The notes: a model not told the origin generated them from the sequence alone. 64,000 bases of DNA from Eonycteris spelaea (GCA_003508835.1 PUFA01000209.1:2397001-2461000); one strand, 5' to 3'; numbered from the stretch's first letter, positions 10,326-21,335 are shown. Numbers and translations are program-made.

Positions 10326-10424
10326 ATACGAAGCTTCAATTTGGTTGGCTGCTTTTCCAGTTAAATGTGTAGAATGGTGCTGGGATTGGTTAGAAGAGCA
10401 GGAAGGTGACAGGACCCTAGTTTT

Positions 10425-10474
<50 letters not shown>

Positions 10475-11009
10475 AAGACAGAATAGCCACAGCTCTGGGT
10501 AGAAGCTTCCAGTGTCACATGAAATGTCGGACAGGCTCCTCATGCTGTTCCGTTTGTACTTGTCAGGAGTCTGCAAGATTATGGTGATGGATCCGCCATG
10601 ATTGTCATGGTTCGGTTCATTAGAGTTACAAGTGTTTCAATCTGATCTTTTGGACATCAACTTCTCGCTTCATTTCAAGCGTGGTCTTTGGCATAAGTCA
10701 GTGTAGAGGCCTCACAATATACAGGAAGGGTTGACACCACTTCTTAAAGGAATATAAGTGATTACACTCTCTTGGCTGCTCCTACTTGTTTCCTCCACTG
10801 GCTCAGTAGTTCTTCCTCAGAAATGCGTTCTATCCTCGTAAGCCTGGCCCTTGATCGGTTGCTGGAACAGTGAAAGATAAGGAGAATTGGGCCCTCAGAA
10901 TAACCAGTCCCAATTGCAGCAGGCCAGAAAGGACTTTAATAAAGGTTTCAGTTTTTTTTTTTTCTTCCTAAGCTAGAATCTGGGTCAGCTCTTTCTTGTA
11001 AACAACACA
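10326..11009 (+). repeat. Possible retroviral LTR-like block with GA tract
   Basis: Ends with features expected of a plus-strand LTR. An AATAAA signal lies at 10938-10943, then a T-rich stretch, then about 60 bp to a CA-type end directly before a primer-binding-site-like sequence. The (GA)n at 10426-10470 lies inside. No consensus is recognised, and the left boundary is taken only from the end of the preceding LTR. This is an inference, not a firm call. Confidence 0.35.
10426..10470 (+). repeat. (GA)n microsatellite
   Basis: Uninterrupted GA run of about 45 bp. It is followed by a 32-bp sequence that recurs beside the purine tract at 11.76 kb. Open frames through it encode Glu/Arg or Ser/Leu repeats and are artefacts. 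Confidence 0.97.
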
Positions 11010-11025
11010 TGGCACCAGAAGTGGG
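11010..11025 (+). promoter_or_regulatory. Primer-binding-site-like sequence
   Basis: TGGCACCAGAAGTGGG resembles retroviral primer-binding sites of the ERVL tRNA-Leu type, with about three differences in 16. It lies 67 bp after an AATAAA. With no recognised LTR consensus around it, chance remains possible. Confidence 0.35.
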
Positions 11026-11575
11026 GGACTAATTATGGATCATCCTGAATTGTGACTTCCTGACAATGTGGAGGAAAACTGCCCAGCCGGTGTCAGCCGC
11101 TCGGTTGGGGCCCTTGGTTGAACAGGCTGTGGGCAGGAAGCTCCGTTAGAGAAGAGGAAAGATGCTCTACTTTGCAGTGTAGAGGTCCAGTCAGCATATG
11201 CTGCTTTAGGAGCCCTACAGATGTTGTGACTGTAAACTTAAAAGAGCAAGGGCAGGAGAGGGAAAGGGAGAGGGAAAGAGAAAAGAGAGGGAGAAAGAGA
11301 AAGAAAGGAACAACTTCAACCAAAGGCTATAAAAAAAGGGAAAGATTTTAAAAGTGACCTGAAGTGGTCAGGGCAGTGATAGACTATCAGCCCAGGAGTG
11401 AATTGGTAAATTACCCTTAGCAATGAATGAATAATAAGGAAGGGTGAGAATGGGCAACCTTCTGGATTTAATATAGCAGAAGACAATGGAAATCTAGCCT
11501 TTGGGAAGTCACTCAGTTGATCAGTTGAGAAAATAATAATCGAAGGTGAATAAAACTATGAGACATCTATTAGGG
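11026..11575 (+). other. Possible retroviral leader or unique sequence; purine-rich middle
   Basis: Contains a GA/GGGA-rich stretch at 11246-11310. No gag frame survives and no domain is visible. If the block to the left is an LTR, this would be leader or gag remnant. Confidence 0.3.
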
Positions 11576-11598
11576 AAGAGAGAGTGAGAGGGAAGAGA

Positions 11599-11646
<48 letters not shown>

Positions 11647-11760
11647 CAGACAAAGAGAAAGAAAGAAAAGAAAGAAAGAAAAAGAAAGAAACAAGAGAGA
11701 AAGAAGAAAGAAAGAAAGAAAGAAAGAAGAAAAAAAAAGAAAGAAAAAGAAAAAGACAGA
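11576..11760 (+). repeat. Compound purine tract: (GA)n then (AAAG)n/(GAAA)n
   Basis: About 185 bp almost without pyrimidines. GAGA dominates to 11640, then AAAGAAAG and GAAGAAAG units. A 165-codon open frame crosses it (11584-12078) only because the purine repeat lacks stop codons. That frame is not a gene. Confidence 0.95.
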
Positions 11761-12639
11761 AGAGTCATAGCTCTGGGTAGAAGCTGGTGGTGTTACATTT
11801 CATTTGTTTTGCCAATGCTATGGAATCTGGAGCTGTGTTTGCTGCCAGCCATTACAGGAAGAAGCAAGAATGCTCAACATAAGGGAGGGGATGTAAAAAC
11901 GTCAATAAATGAGTTCGCTTTGCCAAATGTAAATAACAACACACATGCAGACAGGAGAGCAGAAAGAAGACAGCGGGTGGCCCTCCCAGGGTGGAGGATG
12001 CTTGGCTGGGGTTGGTGGGGTTGTGGTGAGATGAGAGCCTTCTTGTCAAGTACGCTGGAGCCTCTGGTTAAGCACTGATGGCATTTTTATCTTATTTGGA
12101 AAATGGTGCTGAAAGGTAAGAGAACGGCAAGTGAAACTTTAAGTCTGAAGCAGAAAATGTGTATTAGAAAGCTAAGTACATGGACTGAGAAAACTCAAAG
12201 TCCTAATATTTGGTCTTAAAGTTATGTCAAACCCTGGGCCTAACACAAAAGGAACTAAGAATCAAATTTATATTTTCTTGAATTCCATTCAGTTCAAGAA
12301 ATGTGAGAGGTTACCTTCCGAAGGTAAGGGCCCTGGTTAGCAACTACAGGTGGGGAAGACACCACCCTGCCCTCAACATGAGTGGAAGGGAAGAATAGGA
12401 AAAGTACAAGGAGAGGCAAAAAAAAGAGTCCTGAAAGAGAGGACAAACACAGGACAATGGAGAGGGGTGAAGGTGGTGCAGGTGGTGCTCAGAGTGGGGC
12501 CTGAAGGCAGTGGCGCAGGAAGTGGCTTTCAGAATGAGTGGAATGTTGATAGGTGAGGATCGGGGCCAGTGGGAGAAAAGCTTAGAATTGAGGAAAGCTT
12601 GAGCAAATCGGTCAGGGCCACACAGCTGTCTGTAAGTTT
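11761..12639. other. Unclassified sequence after the purine tract
   Basis: Begins with the second copy of the AGCTCTGGGTAGAAGCT motif (11769-11785). The rest is purine-biased, G-rich unique DNA with no recognised repeat. Confidence 0.4.
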
Positions 12640-12725
12640 GATGCTTATAAAGCCCTTAGAACAAAAGAAGCACTCAATAATTGTTTGCTGCTATTAGTAT
12701 TATCGTTATTGACGGAACTGGAACT
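12640..12725 (+). repeat. MIR 3' end, plus strand
   Basis: TTATAAAGCCCTTAGAACAA, AAGAAGCACTCAATAATTGT and TGCTGCTATTAGTATTATCG fit the MIR 3' end ('taaagcgcttagaacagtgc', 'agtaagcgctcaataaatgt', 'tagctattattattatt'). Confidence 0.7.
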
Positions 12726-13689
12726 TGATGCTGAGACTGAGCTTTTTTCTTAGCACTAATGAGAGAGTAGATAAATTTGGATAGGAAGACTATCATCTTC
12801 TTGTGGGTGTTCAGGTTTGCTGGGCTGAAGAACTGTTTTTATTGAATTTGTTAGATCTTAGGAGGTGGCAGAAGATTTTTAATATGGAAGTTACATGAAC
12901 ATGTAGCTGTATTTGAGAAAGTAAGTAGCAAACGGTGAGGATTTTTTTTCCTCACTCATCCTCCTTCCTTTCCCTCTTGCATTAAAAAAACCTTATAATG
13001 AAGTCAATCATTATCTGCTCATTTTATCAGGAGGAGGGAAACCTGCCTATTTGGCCTCCTAATGAGTTCTGATCAGCTCTCCACTCGCCCTTCTCCCCTG
13101 CCCCACCCCCACCCTTGCAGGAAGTCTTCTTGTGGGGCTTTTCTTTTTTGCTAGAAGGAAATTGAATTTTCTTGGCTGGAATTTCCTCAGAGGTGCAGTG
13201 TGTCTCACTCCCTATGCTTTTTCTTTTTCACTCTGTTTCTCCCAAGCACTGGATGCCCCATCTGACAGCAGAAGGTGAAAGATGACAGGATAATCTTACT
13301 TTGGCTACTATAGCAACCTTCACCTGCTTTGCTGCTCACTTTTGAAGTGTCATCTTCCAGTGAAAAGTTATTTTCCATGTAATTTCTTGGCTCTTCCAGA
13401 GGTTTGGGGTTTTCTTTAAGCTTCTTTTGGCAATAAAGGAAAGGATGGTCTTCCGCCTCCATACCGGGCTCAAGAATACTTGTTCCGCAATGGTCCAGGC
13501 ATAGGGCTACCACACAGAGCCATTCATTCCCCTTCCACTTTTTTTGTTCTTAAAAACGCAGTCAGAAATGGTGAATCCGTGACAACATTAGACTGCCTCT
13601 GGTTTGAGTTGTCAATTTACAAATAACTCAGGTTTAAAATTTTAAATTACGTTCTATTGAAATTAACCTATGGCATTTCTAGACTATTA
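12726..13689. other. Mostly unique; weak L2 scrap near 12840-12940
   Basis: GGTGGCAGAAGATTTTTAAT followed by TGGAAGTTACATGAAC faintly recalls an L2 tail. A pyrimidine-rich stretch lies at 12950-12985. The 102-codon minus frame at 13205-13513 has no domain. Confidence 0.4.
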
Positions 13690-13962
13690 CCCTGTTGGAA
13701 GTGACGTTTCTTTAGCTGTTCCCAGGGAGCCTCTCTCTGGCCTTTTTCATTCTGTAATGTGTTCCATAAGCTGACCCACGCACTCCCCATCACAGTTCCT
13801 TTGCCTTCTGGCTTCCAGGTGGGTTTAGCCAATAGGAGGTGCCAACAGATTAGTGAAGGAAAACAAGGTGAGGATATTTATTCCTCTGCCACCGTCTTTG
13901 TGGTGACCGTGCATTGGGTATATCCCTCAAACAAAGGTTAGTTAGGGGCTTCTCCTCACAGG
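13690..13962 (+). repeat. LTR-type interspersed repeat, left half
   Basis: CAGTTCCTTTGCCTTCTGGC, GGTGGGTTTAGCCAATAGGA, GGTGCCAACAGATTAG, AGGATATTTATTCCTCTGCC and ATCCCTCAAACAAAGG match a common placental LTR-like repeat ('gcctcctggcttcctg', 'gggtttagccaatgggaggc', 'tatttattcccc', 'tccctcgaccgaagg'). Its continuation is found after the inserted LTR at 14.50 kb. I do not name the family with confidence. Confidence 0.6.
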
Positions 13963-14498
13963 GAAAAGTAATTTTCCTTTCACTCTTCTAGTTCTTCTGG
14001 CTGGTCTAGTGGTCATATTGACATGAGTCTGATTAATATGAGAAACTAACCAAATTTATTAAGTATATACATATATGGGGAATTCAAAAGAATATGGAAC
14101 CAGAGGACAAATTGGGCAGTTGAGTCTTATGTGCCATATTGAGCTAAGGAGAAAGGTTGTTTGGGGGGGGGGGGGGAGGAGGGGGATGTGGATTTCAAAA
14201 GGCAGGATGGTAATTTTTATGGAGATAAAAAAGCAAGTGTTTTGTAAACAAATGTTTGCTGGGACACAGAGAGGACTTTGATCAAATGGGCCTTGATAGG
14301 TTCCTCCTTGTCTATCATACTGTTCATATTAAACTATGGTTATTTATGATGATAGGTCCATTCCTGGAGCATGTCCCCTACATTTTTTCTCTTAGGCAGT
14401 TAGGGAGAGGGTCAAAGTTTTTTCAGAGTCTTTTGTGTTTTGAAATAACCATCTTATAGTAACCTATATCTGCAGAAGCACAGTTTAGGGTGGCAAAC
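13963..14498 (-). repeat. LTR of the same family as 9.78-10.33 kb, copy B
   Basis: Shares with copy A the AATTTTCCTTTCACTCTTCT start, TAGTTCTTCTGGCTG, GATTAATATGAGA, AAATTTATTAAGTATATAC and GGGGAATTC. It also shares the closing AGGGTCAAAGTTTTTTC and TTTAGGGTGGCAAACTC blocks. It splits another repeat, so it looks like a solo insertion. A G run (14163-14176) has expanded inside it. Confidence 0.6.
14163..14176 (+). repeat. Poly-G run with following G-rich tract
   Basis: Fourteen G residues, then AGGAGGGGG. The tract could form a G-quadruplex, but it is most simply a slippage expansion. Confidence 0.9.
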
Positions 14499-14700
14499 TC
14501 TGTTCTGGAAACACATCCCCTCCTCTCACCTCTTTAAGCATCTGGATAGTGCTAGCCCAGGATTTTGCACTATCTTTTGTGGTTTCCCTACACCCTGCTC
14601 ACACCTTTGTAAACAATCCCTTTTCTTAAACCCTTTCAAACTATTGGATTTGAGCATGCCATCTGTTTCCAGCTGAACCTTGACTAACACAATGACCAAT
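14499..14700 (+). repeat. LTR-type interspersed repeat, right half
   Basis: GATAGTGCTAGCCCAGGATT, TGCACTATCTTTTGTGGTTT, CCCTACACCCTGCTCACACC, TTTGTAAACAATCCC, TCAAACTATTGGATTTGAG, CATGCCATCTGTTTCC and a CTTGACTAACACA end fit the second half of the repeat whose left half ends at 13962. It includes the typical LTR end ('gtgtgccatctgtttcctg', 'ctgactgatacag'). Confidence 0.65.
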
Positions 14701-17479
14701 GCTCTTCTCTTTTGGGTGAGTGCTCCCATATTACTTGTTTCATATAATGAATTTATGCTTCATCGTTGGTCATGCTTTGTATTTTCCTCTCTTTAAGAAC
14801 AACCTCTTCACCCTCACACCCTTTGTAAAAATAATGTTTCCTCTCTCTGACTTTCTTCTCTTGCAGCCAGCCTGTTTGAAACACATTATCTTGATGATGT
14901 CAGCTAGGTTTGTGGGAATGGAATACAGATGTCCTGCTTGTCCTGTCTGACCCTGGGTAAATTTAAGGGTCTTCCTTCCCTTTTTATTTCATCCATTGGA
15001 ATGATAAACAGGATTTTCAGACCCTCCTAGGAGATCATGGGCATTAAAACCCTACAGGGCTAGAGACATTACCATTGGCAAATTTGTTGGCCCATCACTG
15101 CTGTAGAATCCAGTACAAAAGGAGATGATGGAAACTTGCTTCTCTCTCCCCCCTTAACTTTGTAAAAATTCGTAGGACCCTGCTTCCTTGGGGAATTGAA
15201 TTAATTGAGTTATATTGTCTTGTGGGAGCTTCAAGGTGGACTGAGGCTTCAGAAGGTGTCCTGAAGGGAGCCATGAATGAAGAATGTGGATAATCTCCTT
15301 TGAAGCCCATGAGTTGAAAACTGCATGCTCTTTATTCTTTCAAGACTGATCCCAAATGGTATCAAGAATAGCATGAGGTTCACACAGCTCAGCAGGTGTG
15401 AGAATTCTGCAGCTGAATTAAATAGATTCCATTATATTTCAGAAAAAGCTCTAATGGGTTTCATGGAGCACAGCCTAAGAATATCATATCTCTCCTTTGT
15501 ATCTCAGGATAGTTGGGATGGCTTTTTGCTACTAATATTTATACTTTAATCTCCTTGTAAGAAGAACAAAAATGAGCAGAAGGCCTTGCTTATCCCTAAG
15601 AGGGTCTAAATATTAAAATACCAAAGGTGACAAAAGGACCTCACATAATGTCAGAACAAAAAAATGAAAGCTGATAATATAATTTAGTTGTAAAATTGTT
15701 ATTGTTATTTACATAAATTTTTTTCTAATAAGCTTGTTTTGTCTCAGGTATCATTAAAGAATCATTTAATTTTACAGCTCAAGGAATTTTAAATAGTGCA
15801 AAACTTTAAGTTGAGGTTTCTATTGTTTAAAACTTTCGAATGGATTCGTTTAAGCTTATATTCAATTTAAGAATAGCTACAGGCATTTCTTTTCTACTAC
15901 TTATTAATACAACATTGCATTCTTAGTTTTTACCAATAACATTCAAGCTGACATTGTCTTCTTTAAGTTCCTCCATACTAATATCCTACAATCTATTTAT
16001 CTGTTTTCCAATCAAAACTGAACTTAAAGCCAGAATGAATTATTGGTTAATCATTTCTATTTATCCTATTTCCTTATTTATTCTCCTCAGCTTGTCATAA
16101 CATAGATTGAGGCACATTCGTTCCTATTTTGTTACCCTCATTGCAAAAAGTTTTAGGTCCCTGTTCTTAATTTTAAAAGCAGATTTTTTTTTTTTAAAAA
16201 AACAAATGTCTTGGATCTTTAGGATTCTTTTGTCTAAGGAAAAATAAATCCAAACTTAAGTTGCTGTTTTTATGTTCTGCTCATTTTTCTCCCTTTGTGG
16301 ATCATCATTTCATATTTTTAAAAACCTCATGTTCTAGTTTGAATAACTTAGAAGTTGAAAAACATAGGCAGGTGTGTTATGAGCATTAAATTAAAAACTT
16401 CAACATTCGAGGAAGTTTTTGTTAAAGGTTTTAAGTTCCCATTTCTAGGCATCTTTAAGCCCAAAGTTAGACAGGTGTCTATTTTCTTGTGTATTTTCTT
16501 CTAATATTGGAAAGATAAAAATCTCAAAGCGAGAAGAGACCTTAAAGGAAATGCCAGCCACCATCTTCCTGGTCCTTGGATTCCCTCTGTGACATACGTC
16601 CAGACTGAATTGCTCTATGGAGCTTACTGTTTGCCTGTCACTGATACAAGTTGCTCACTTAGATTTGAGGCAGAACATTTCTGTTTTCAGCTGAATTGTT
16701 AAAAGATCCATGGCTCATTTTATTAAGTTGAATTCCTCCTCCCTGGTTAGATTTCTAAACTCTAGCACCATACACAAAAATTCCATTTCCTTTCAAAATT
16801 TGAGGGCAATTGTGATTTCACTTAAGATTTTTTTCCTTCTCTCTCTGTGCTATGTCTTCCCATCTTCTTAGATGACATGAATTTTGACCCCTCAGTAAGA
16901 CTGGCTAGTCTTCTTACAAAAAAATTGCAATTTTCTGTAGTGGGTGGTTCTCAGAATTGGCCTTGATGTTCTTCTCTCCATGTTAAGGGGACTCAAGATG
17001 AGATTATCACCCTTTCAAGGTGGCATTAACCATTTTTATAGGTCACATATCACATTATTAGCAGAGTGATTTTATGTGATAGTGAAGCTAGTATGAGCAT
17101 CTCCATGGATGTTTACAAGTTTATTTGTCTTGCTATGGCTCTCTGCCATTCTCATGGGCTTATTTGTGATTCCCCCTTCCTTTAATACACAGTTTTAGAC
17201 TTTCTAGACCAGAACGCCTATTGGCAAATGCATGGTTCCCCATTCTCATGAGCTATATCTTATTCCTTGAAATGTTTTAGGATTTTTCAATTCAGAAATC
17301 CGAATCTCATGCATATTGTTAATGCTGGGACAATAGTGATATCCAACAGAATCAGATGCCTTGGATTTAATTGTACCACATAAATGTTAGGAATGAAAGC
17401 AGTGAGTTTTGGAAAGATTAATTCCTTGTGCAAAAACTCAGTAATGTCTAGATAATCCAAATTTATTTCAAAAGAGAGA
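14701..17479. other. AT-rich unique sequence
   Basis: About 2.8 kb with no recognised repeat or coding signal. Short T-rich runs occur at 16180-16205. The 74-77 codon frames here have no domain. Confidence 0.4.
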
Positions 17480-17560
17480 ATTTATTCACTTATTTATGCA
17501 ACAAACATTTAGTTGCTTCTTCTTTGATGCTGAACAGGCATCTTTAAGTTTCAGATGGCG
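17480..17560 (-). repeat. L2 scrap, minus strand
   Basis: TTATTTATGCAACAAACATT, TAGTTGCTTCTTCTTTGATG and CTGAACAGGCATC weakly match the reversed L2 tail. Confidence 0.35.
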
Positions 17561-18184
17561 AGTCTTCACGGTAGGAACCATACTTTCACCATTTTAAGTT
17601 TTGTTTTTTTTTTTTTGTTTTTTTTTTAGTGTTTAATAAGTGCTATCAGGTTATCTGAGGATCTTGGATGAAATCATTTTCCCATTATAGCAAAGTAATG
17701 AAGTAGTTGAAAATCTTCCTCTCTCCGGGCTTCCCCCTCTGTTAAAGACAGACAAGTTCAATCATTTATACTCTCATTGCTACTAACTTTATAATATTTA
17801 AATAAACTATACTGTTGTTGGTGATGTTTACGGCAGAGGTGTTTATTTTTATGTTAATTATTCTCTTTATCCTTAGGAATATCTTTCCCTCCTAATGGGT
17901 TCTTTTAACCAAGCTCTACCAAATATCAGTTTCTACTTTTTTCTCCTTTTAATTACATGGGCATGACCCTCATGGACAGTCTTTATTGTTTGAAACTTGT
18001 TTACACCCTTGACAGTAATGGATGGCAACCACCTCTGTGCTACCAGATTTCTATCGACTCACTCTTGAAGAGCCGATACATGGTAATGAATAACTTTAAT
18101 TCAGATATCATTTTGGAGGCTTTAAGAGACACTCGCTTGCTTCATTTTATTCGATGGTCACACTAGACAGGGCCATAGTGTTTC
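17561..18184. other. Unique sequence with a T-rich tract
   Basis: A T-rich run lies at about 17603-17628. The rest is unassigned. Confidence 0.4.
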
Positions 18185-18260
18185 TCCATTTTGCTGACAA
18201 GAAAACCATAGCCCAGAAGGCTTGTATTTTACAGAATGACTAGAACCCAAGTATGCCCCA
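18185..18260 (-). repeat. MIR fragment, minus strand
   Basis: CTCCATTTTGCTGACAAGAA, AACCATAGCCCAGAAGGC and TGACTAGAACCCAAGTATG resemble 'ccccattttacagatgagga', 'aactgaggcacagagag' and 'gccgggattcgaacccag'. Confidence 0.45.
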
Positions 18261-18379
18261 GGGATCTTTCCAGTATTTCATAAAGACGTCTCCTCTCTGC
18301 ATCTAAAGAAGTTTTGAGGTTCTCTCAGGAGAGGTTTTATATTTTAAAAGTGGATAGTGGTTTTCCTTTTCTCAATGCT

Positions 18380-18770
18380 TGTGATGGTGGAAATTTATGC
18401 TTTCCAGATGTCAAACAACAGAAGAGTGGTTAAATAAATATGACAGATCCATACAGTGGGTTACTATGTGGCTATTAAAATAAACATTTTCAAAAGATAT
18501 ATAATGATGCAGGAACTGCTCTTGATTATATTAGTGTTTTCAGAAAGAAGTGGAATACTAAATAGCAGGATCTCAATCTCATTTAAAAAATGACACGTGA
18601 AAAAAGCACTGGTAATAAATATACCAAAATATTAGCAGTTTTCTCTGTATAGGATCATGGTTACTTTTATTTTCCTTTATTTTTTTATAACTTTCTCTTT
18701 TTTTCTATCTTTTTTTTTAGTGAACTCATGTAATCAAAAAAACATAAGTGTTATTTCAATTATAGTCTGC
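18380..18770 (+). repeat. Old L1 (L1M/L1ME type) 3' end, plus strand
   Basis: Has the L1 ORF2-end/3' UTR order: AGAGTGGTTAAATAAATATG, ATCCATACAGTGGGTTACTA, TGTGGCTATTAAAATAAAC, GCAGGATCTCAATCTC, AATATACCAAAATATTAGCA and GTTTTCTCTGTATAGGATC, then a T-rich end. It is heavily decayed. Confidence 0.75.
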
Positions 18771-18823
18771 AGATTTTTTTTTTAATTTTAGCTACAGGAA
18801 TCCTTTGAGTAATGTTTGCAATC

Positions 18824-18851
18824 TTTGATTTATAAAATTATATAAATCAAA
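18824..18851. repeat. Short perfect inverted repeat, 11-bp arms
   Basis: TTTGATTTATA at 18824-18834 and its exact complement TATAAATCAAA at 18841-18851, separated by 6 bp. The composition is AT-rich, so chance cannot be excluded. Confidence 0.6.
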
Positions 18852-18999
18852 CCTTAAATGGAAACAGATGGGTAGTTTTCATTATTAGATATAAATTTGA
18901 AATAAATGTATGTTATTAGTGTTTATATTTTAAATTGTCCATTATAACTCTCTTGCCGGTCTGTTATTTCCTGAAAGTGACTCCTTTTTTCATAATTCA

Positions 19000-19260
19000 T
19001 TAATTCAAACATCATCGTGAAGGTTCCTATCTGTATGTTACCAGGCTGAAGATGAAGTATAACGTATCACACTGATGAAGACAGCTCAGTTTCTGCCCTC
19101 AAAAAATACCAGTCCGGCTGGAAATACAGACCAGTAAAGCAGTCATTACAGTGCAGGATGATCCATGAGTGAAGGCTGGGCAGGACACTCAGGTGCAAAG
19201 GAAGGATAGGCCCTGGGAGAGGTTGGGAAGCTTTCCCAGGGAGTTGCCTTGAGCTGAAGA
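19000..19260 (-). repeat. L2 fragment, minus strand
   Basis: AGTTTCTGCCCTCAAAAAAT, ACCAGTCCGGCTGGAAATAC, AGACCAGTAAAGCAGTCATT, ACAGTGCAGGATGATCC and GGGAAGCTTTCCCAGGGAG follow the reversed L2 order ('agtccctgccctcaaggagc', 'ttccagtctagtggg', 'agacaagtaaacaggcaatt', 'acagtgtgataagtgc', 'ggaaggcttcccagag'). Confidence 0.65.
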
Positions 19261-21310
19261 CAGCTGTTCTCTCTTGGAAACCAACCTCAGATTTAGAAAT
19301 AAGGACAACACATGCAAATCTTCTTATGCAATTGTTGCCTCAAAGATGTTTACAGTTGTTAAGAGTTTTGAAGTTAAAAAGATAAACTATTTTCGGCTGT
19401 AGGACCTTCACATTTCTTTATTAGAGAGTTCTTTTCATCTACAGAGTTTCCCTTTCTTTCTGTATATTGGGGTTTACTAAAGGTTATTGGTAAATAAAGC
19501 ATAATAGTCTTGCTCTGAGATTATCGTAATGATGTCTTTTTATATATTTCATATAACATATCCTTTTTATGTAGTTAATACTGACTTTGATCACTTCTTT
19601 CATTCCTATTTCATTCCTCAGCCCCTTCCTACTCTACTGTGGGAGGCAGAATAGATGTTTTGTTCCTGTTTTATGATAAACTGACTCATATAATGATCAT
19701 TTGACTTTTCCAAATTATGAGGTGAGTCAGTAATGAAACTGGAAGAGAAATCAGTACTTTGTTCAAAGCTCTGAATTCTAAAATATTCTGCATAGAAGTA
19801 GAATAGGTTGTTGGCCAAAAATGCATTCACCTTTTAAATCTCTACTGAAAGTAATGAGCTTAAAATAAAGTCTCATGAAGCTAATCCTATTGTTACAGTT
19901 TAGAACAGAAGTTAAGGCCGTTTGAGTAGATTAAAATGAGTCCGAGTGAGGCTTATTATTTAGTTTATTTAATTAATTAGTTCAGCAATAGATTTTAATT
20001 CTTTTGGAAAAGAATAATTGAAGCATTCTCAGATCCATTTAAGAAAATTTGGATTTTTTTGATTAATTTAAACATTTTTAAATAAGAAGGACAGAATTAA
20101 GATCAGAATTGACACTCCATGTCTATATTTGTGCTACTGGATGATTATGACTTCATTATCAAAAGGTTTTCCTATAATCCATTAATCCAAATATACCATT
20201 TTAATGCTCTTGGCAATTATTTTTACTATTAAAATAATTGGTACTCTAATCATAAATGATGGTTATTATGCATGTTACAAAATATCTAAAGCAACAGTAT
20301 AATTGAAATAAAAGAAAATAGATTCACATAAGTATTTCATTGAAGTTTTTTCCTTCAAATTAAAAATATTCATATATTTTGGATTAATTATAGAATAAAA
20401 CAAAGCTTATAATATATACTGTATTTTATTTAAAATAAATATTTGTTGATTCTAATACAGAAAATGTTGCATTAATTAGAGTTTTAAGAACTTTAGATAT
20501 AAGAATGGTTCTATTGTATTTTACATAGAATAAAATTTTTATTTACCACAATTACAACAATCTGATTTTAGAGTTATAATCTCAAATTCTTTAATTTTTG
20601 GCTTCTGTCCCAGCTGTGCCTAAGATTTTATATGTAATGTTATTTATATTACCATCATATACTACTTATCAGGATACTATTTAAGTTTTTTTCCAGGAAA
20701 AATAAAAATAAAAAACATAATTATCATCATGAGACATTCTGAATTCAAGAGAGATATAAGCTGAAACTTATGTATGTCTGGGGATCCAGACTTGTGTTTA
20801 AACTTTATGAGGCTGCGTGACATTTCGTGGTACCCACCTTTCTATTCTTGCTCTGAGTGCTGCAGCTGGGAATGGGGAAAATGGAGCTTACAGATGATCC
20901 AGTAGCCATGTCATAGCCATCAGTCAATCTTACCTGTATACCCTTGGGCAAGGTATTTGACCTTCTAGGACTCTAATAATTGAGGTTTGAACATAATATA
21001 ATGAAAGGCATGAAAATAGATATTAAAAAAGTATGTGGGGAGACAGACAAAATGTACTAAATTATGTACCAGTATCAAAAAATGGAAAAACTCTCCAACT
21101 GGTGCAGTTGAGTAGAATTCTGAATCTAAGAGGTGAGGAAATAATAGAATGATGCAAACACAGCTAGATGAGATTAATGCTGGAAAGCTTCCTAATGGGG
21201 ATGATGAAGGAGAGGAATCTATATACTATGAATCAACCAAATAGTACTGATTTTCAAGATCCAAGTTCACAAATTATAAGACTAATCATCCCATGCAAAA
21301 AGTGGTGCGA
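19261..21310. other. AT-rich unique sequence
   Basis: About 2 kb of strongly AT-rich DNA. No repeat or coding feature is recognised. Confidence 0.4.
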
Positions 21311-21335
21311 TGTGTGTGTGTGTGTGTGTGTGTGT
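21311..21335 (+). repeat. (TG)n microsatellite
   Basis: TG dinucleotide run of about 25 bp. Confidence 0.95.

Noticed and set aside
10345..10587. Open frames on both strands over the GA microsatellite
   Set aside because: Low-complexity translation only.
11584..12078. 165-codon open frame, the longest in the window
   Set aside because: It is a purine microsatellite read through (Glu/Arg/Lys repeats) plus unrelated flank. No domain, no codon pattern of a gene.
9775..14498. The two LTR copies as the ends of one provirus
   Set aside because: Copy B is flanked directly on both sides by the two halves of another repeat. If A and B bounded one provirus, the host repeat's left half should lie left of A. 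B is therefore a separate solo insertion.
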